From: Spinellus fusiger
Taxonomy: Eukaryota > Mucoromycota > Mucoromycetes > Mucorales > Phycomycetaceae
Length of the DNA stretch: 64,000 bases
Reading direction: 5' to 3'
Assembly: GCA_025094145.1 (NCBI GenBank)
Contig: JALLLS010000018.1
Coordinates: forward strand, 415,966-479,965
Shown here piece by piece: positions 62,901 through 64,000 of this stretch. The notes beneath the pieces were generated by a model. The model saw only the letters and a program-made list of their open reading frames with translations. It searched no databases and was not told the DNA's origin. A program made the position numbers and the translations under genes. Each line of letters opens with the position of its first letter. Within the stretch, counting starts at the first letter, position 1.

Positions 62901-63122
62901 CTCTACAGAAACATCCTCTGTGGGTGCGAGTGTGGGTGCAGGTGCGGGTGTGGGTGTTGAATGAGACGCATAAAGTAGTTTTGCCAGGTGAGATGGGTCC
63001 TCAGCCAAAGAAGTTGGTGTCTTTACAAAAGAGTGGCTTTCCATATCTTCTTCCAACACCCTAAGCTCTCCTTTCACAGTCTTCTCTTCCTCTTCCTCAT
63101 CTTCATTACTTAACCACCTCAT
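59938..63122 (-). CDS. SAPS-domain protein phosphatase regulatory subunit
   Basis: This is a Sit4/PP6-associated protein (yeast SAP155/185/190, human PPP6R), a regulatory scaffold for the PP6-type phosphatase. It starts MRWLSNEDEEEEEKTVKGEL at 63122. After a long Glu tract come ILIQKLLQLSSPRLDIKIVN and then the alpha-helical SAPS core: NFHHFRKIFLHFVRRHPCDM, IAHTPVADALLGLLFV, LEWVEWLIEAI, FSDAAQEMLLRVIGEAS, LLEVIYQTLMHAQDPTSAL and RGFILLILNCLRLTSDADYT. It ends with a Ser-rich tail and KKKKKKKKSKQEKRESL at 59938. About ten exons. The frame does not stay open through the Glu tract: a 1-nt loss (or 2-nt gain) near 62815-62822 turns Glu codons into Arg/Lys and leads to a stop at 62556. Confidence 0.75.
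62655..62880. repeat. GAA/GAG/GAC microsatellite encoding poly-Glu
   Basis: About 225 bp of TTC/CTC/GTC triplets (Glu/Asp codons on the - strand), with the triplet phase broken at about 62815-62822. Confidence 0.9.
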
Positions 63123-63228
63123 AAGAACAAATAAACAAACAAATGAACAATCACAGAGAACACTGCCTCTCTTGATCGAGAAAATAGTAAGTAATACAAT
63201 GTCATTTATAAAACAGTCACACCTATCC

Positions 63229-64000
63229 TCAGCGCTTCTTTAATGCCTCAAGTCGTTTGGCTAGATCATCAAACGACCCTCTCTTCTCCTTTTCTTCCTT
63301 TGGCTTAGAGACACCAGCGAGAAGCAGATTGATGGGGATATCAGGAAGGTCAAGATCAGGTGATGAGGACTGTGCCATGGACTGTTAAAGTTAAGCCTTT
63401 CTTCTTCTCTCATTTCTTCTTTTTTTTTTCTTTTTTCATGCACTTTATGTTTTCATGATTGGTTTACCTTTTGAAGAGGAGTTACCACCGCCGTCTTCCA
63501 TACTGTGCGTGAGTAAGTGGAGGTAGCTAGTGACTTACATTTCCATCCACGTCACTCTCATCCGAGCTCTGTTCTTGAGACAGGACATTGGACACCCACT
63601 CAATATCATAGGTTCTGGCTATTTCCTCCAGATAACCCTCCACCAAATAGATATCAGGAGCATTGACCTGCATCTTGGCTATGACCTAACCAAGAGAAAG
63701 AAGAAGAGGAAGAAGAAGAGGAAAGATGATGAAGGATATCTTTCTTACAGACCTACTCTTGCATTAACATGACTGCTTTTATTCTCCATGGCCTCGAGAA
63801 CAAACTCCTTGCCATATCGAAACGCCAGCTGGTCTCGTATCTATCTTCATCATCAGTCCCTACCGTCTTCTTCCCATTCTATGGCTTACAAGCACCAGTT
63901 CCTTGACTTGTTCAGCACGCGGTGTAGCCCACAACAGTGTCTGTACTGCCTCAAGAATCCCCTCGTCACACTCCCTACACAGGTCCAGTAAGCCTCTCTC
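63229..64000 (-). CDS. IST1: IST1-like ESCRT-III regulator, 5' end off the window
   Basis: This regulates Vps4 and the ESCRT-III machinery at endosomes and in abscission. The window starts inside the gene (CDEGILEAVQTLLWATPRAE, QVKELVL), then IRDQLAFRYGKEFVLEAMEN with KSSHVNAR, then KMQVNAPDIYLVEGYLEEIA with RTYDIEW, in the order of the Ist1 domain. The C-terminus has FDDLAKRLEALKKR, a MIT-interacting (MIM1-type) helix, to TGA at 63229. At least four introns are visible. The gene is in tandem with the SAPS gene, whose start codon lies only 106 bp after this stop. Confidence 0.85.

Noticed and set aside
62612..63064. Long + strand frame of Ser/Pro/Leu over the GAA-rich tract
   Set aside because: It is the antisense of the poly-Glu coding repeat; the composition is entirely low complexity.

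Overview
This window looks like nuclear DNA of an early-diverging filamentous fungus, most likely Mucoromycota. The genes are split by short introns (mostly about 50-90 bp), with GTAAGT-type donors and CTAAC-type branch points. The DNA is AT-rich and full of simple repeats. The set combines fungal genes (CON7-type zinc finger, SSH4/EAR1-like Rsp5 adaptor, fungal-type MED1) with genes many yeasts have lost (TTC36, exportin-4, SF3B6, CHTOP-like). The species cannot be named from the sequence alone.

Layout. 1.9-2.7 kb: RSA3-like ribosome assembly factor (+). 4.3-8.8 kb: MED1 and an MTM1/SLC25A39-type mitochondrial carrier (both -). 9.5-10.1 kb: a deleted Tc1-like element. 10.3-14.7 kb: nodulin-like MFS transporter, secreted aspartic protease and SF3B6 (all -). 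15.5-21.2 kb: TTC36 (+), tail-to-tail with a RecQ helicase (-), then SPCS2 and an SSH4-like SPRY protein (-). 21.2-38.1 kb: a gene desert of about 17 kb holding several Tc1/mariner-type elements, an IS630-like element, and a long-inverted-repeat element that carries a LINE-ORF1-like protein gene and is itself split by a mariner copy. 38.2-39.3 kb: CWC24 (+). 39.3-44.3 kb: mostly non-coding, with one weak gene candidate. 44.3-45.9 kb: CON7-like regulator (+). 47.1-52.6 kb: exportin-4 (-), divergent from a CHTOP-like gene (+, 53.2-54.0 kb). 54.7-64.0 kb, all -: proteasome alpha-4, an HSPA12-like Hsp70, a SAPS-domain phosphatase subunit, and IST1 running off the right edge.

The genes are mainly housekeeping: RNA processing (RSA3, SF3B6, CWC24, CHTOP), transcription (MED1, CON7), protein export and traffic (SPCS2, SSH4, XPO4, IST1), proteostasis (PSMA7, Hsp70) and DNA repair (RecQ). 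They do not form a pathway cluster. The unusual content is the long-TIR element with its coiled-coil/ORF1-like protein, several reading-frame-forced GC-AG introns, a 4-bp overlap of convergent stop codons (TTC36/RecQ), and a frame break inside a poly-Glu microsatellite in the SAPS gene. Exon edges were worked out by eye and need transcript support. No tRNA, rRNA or CRISPR array was recognised.
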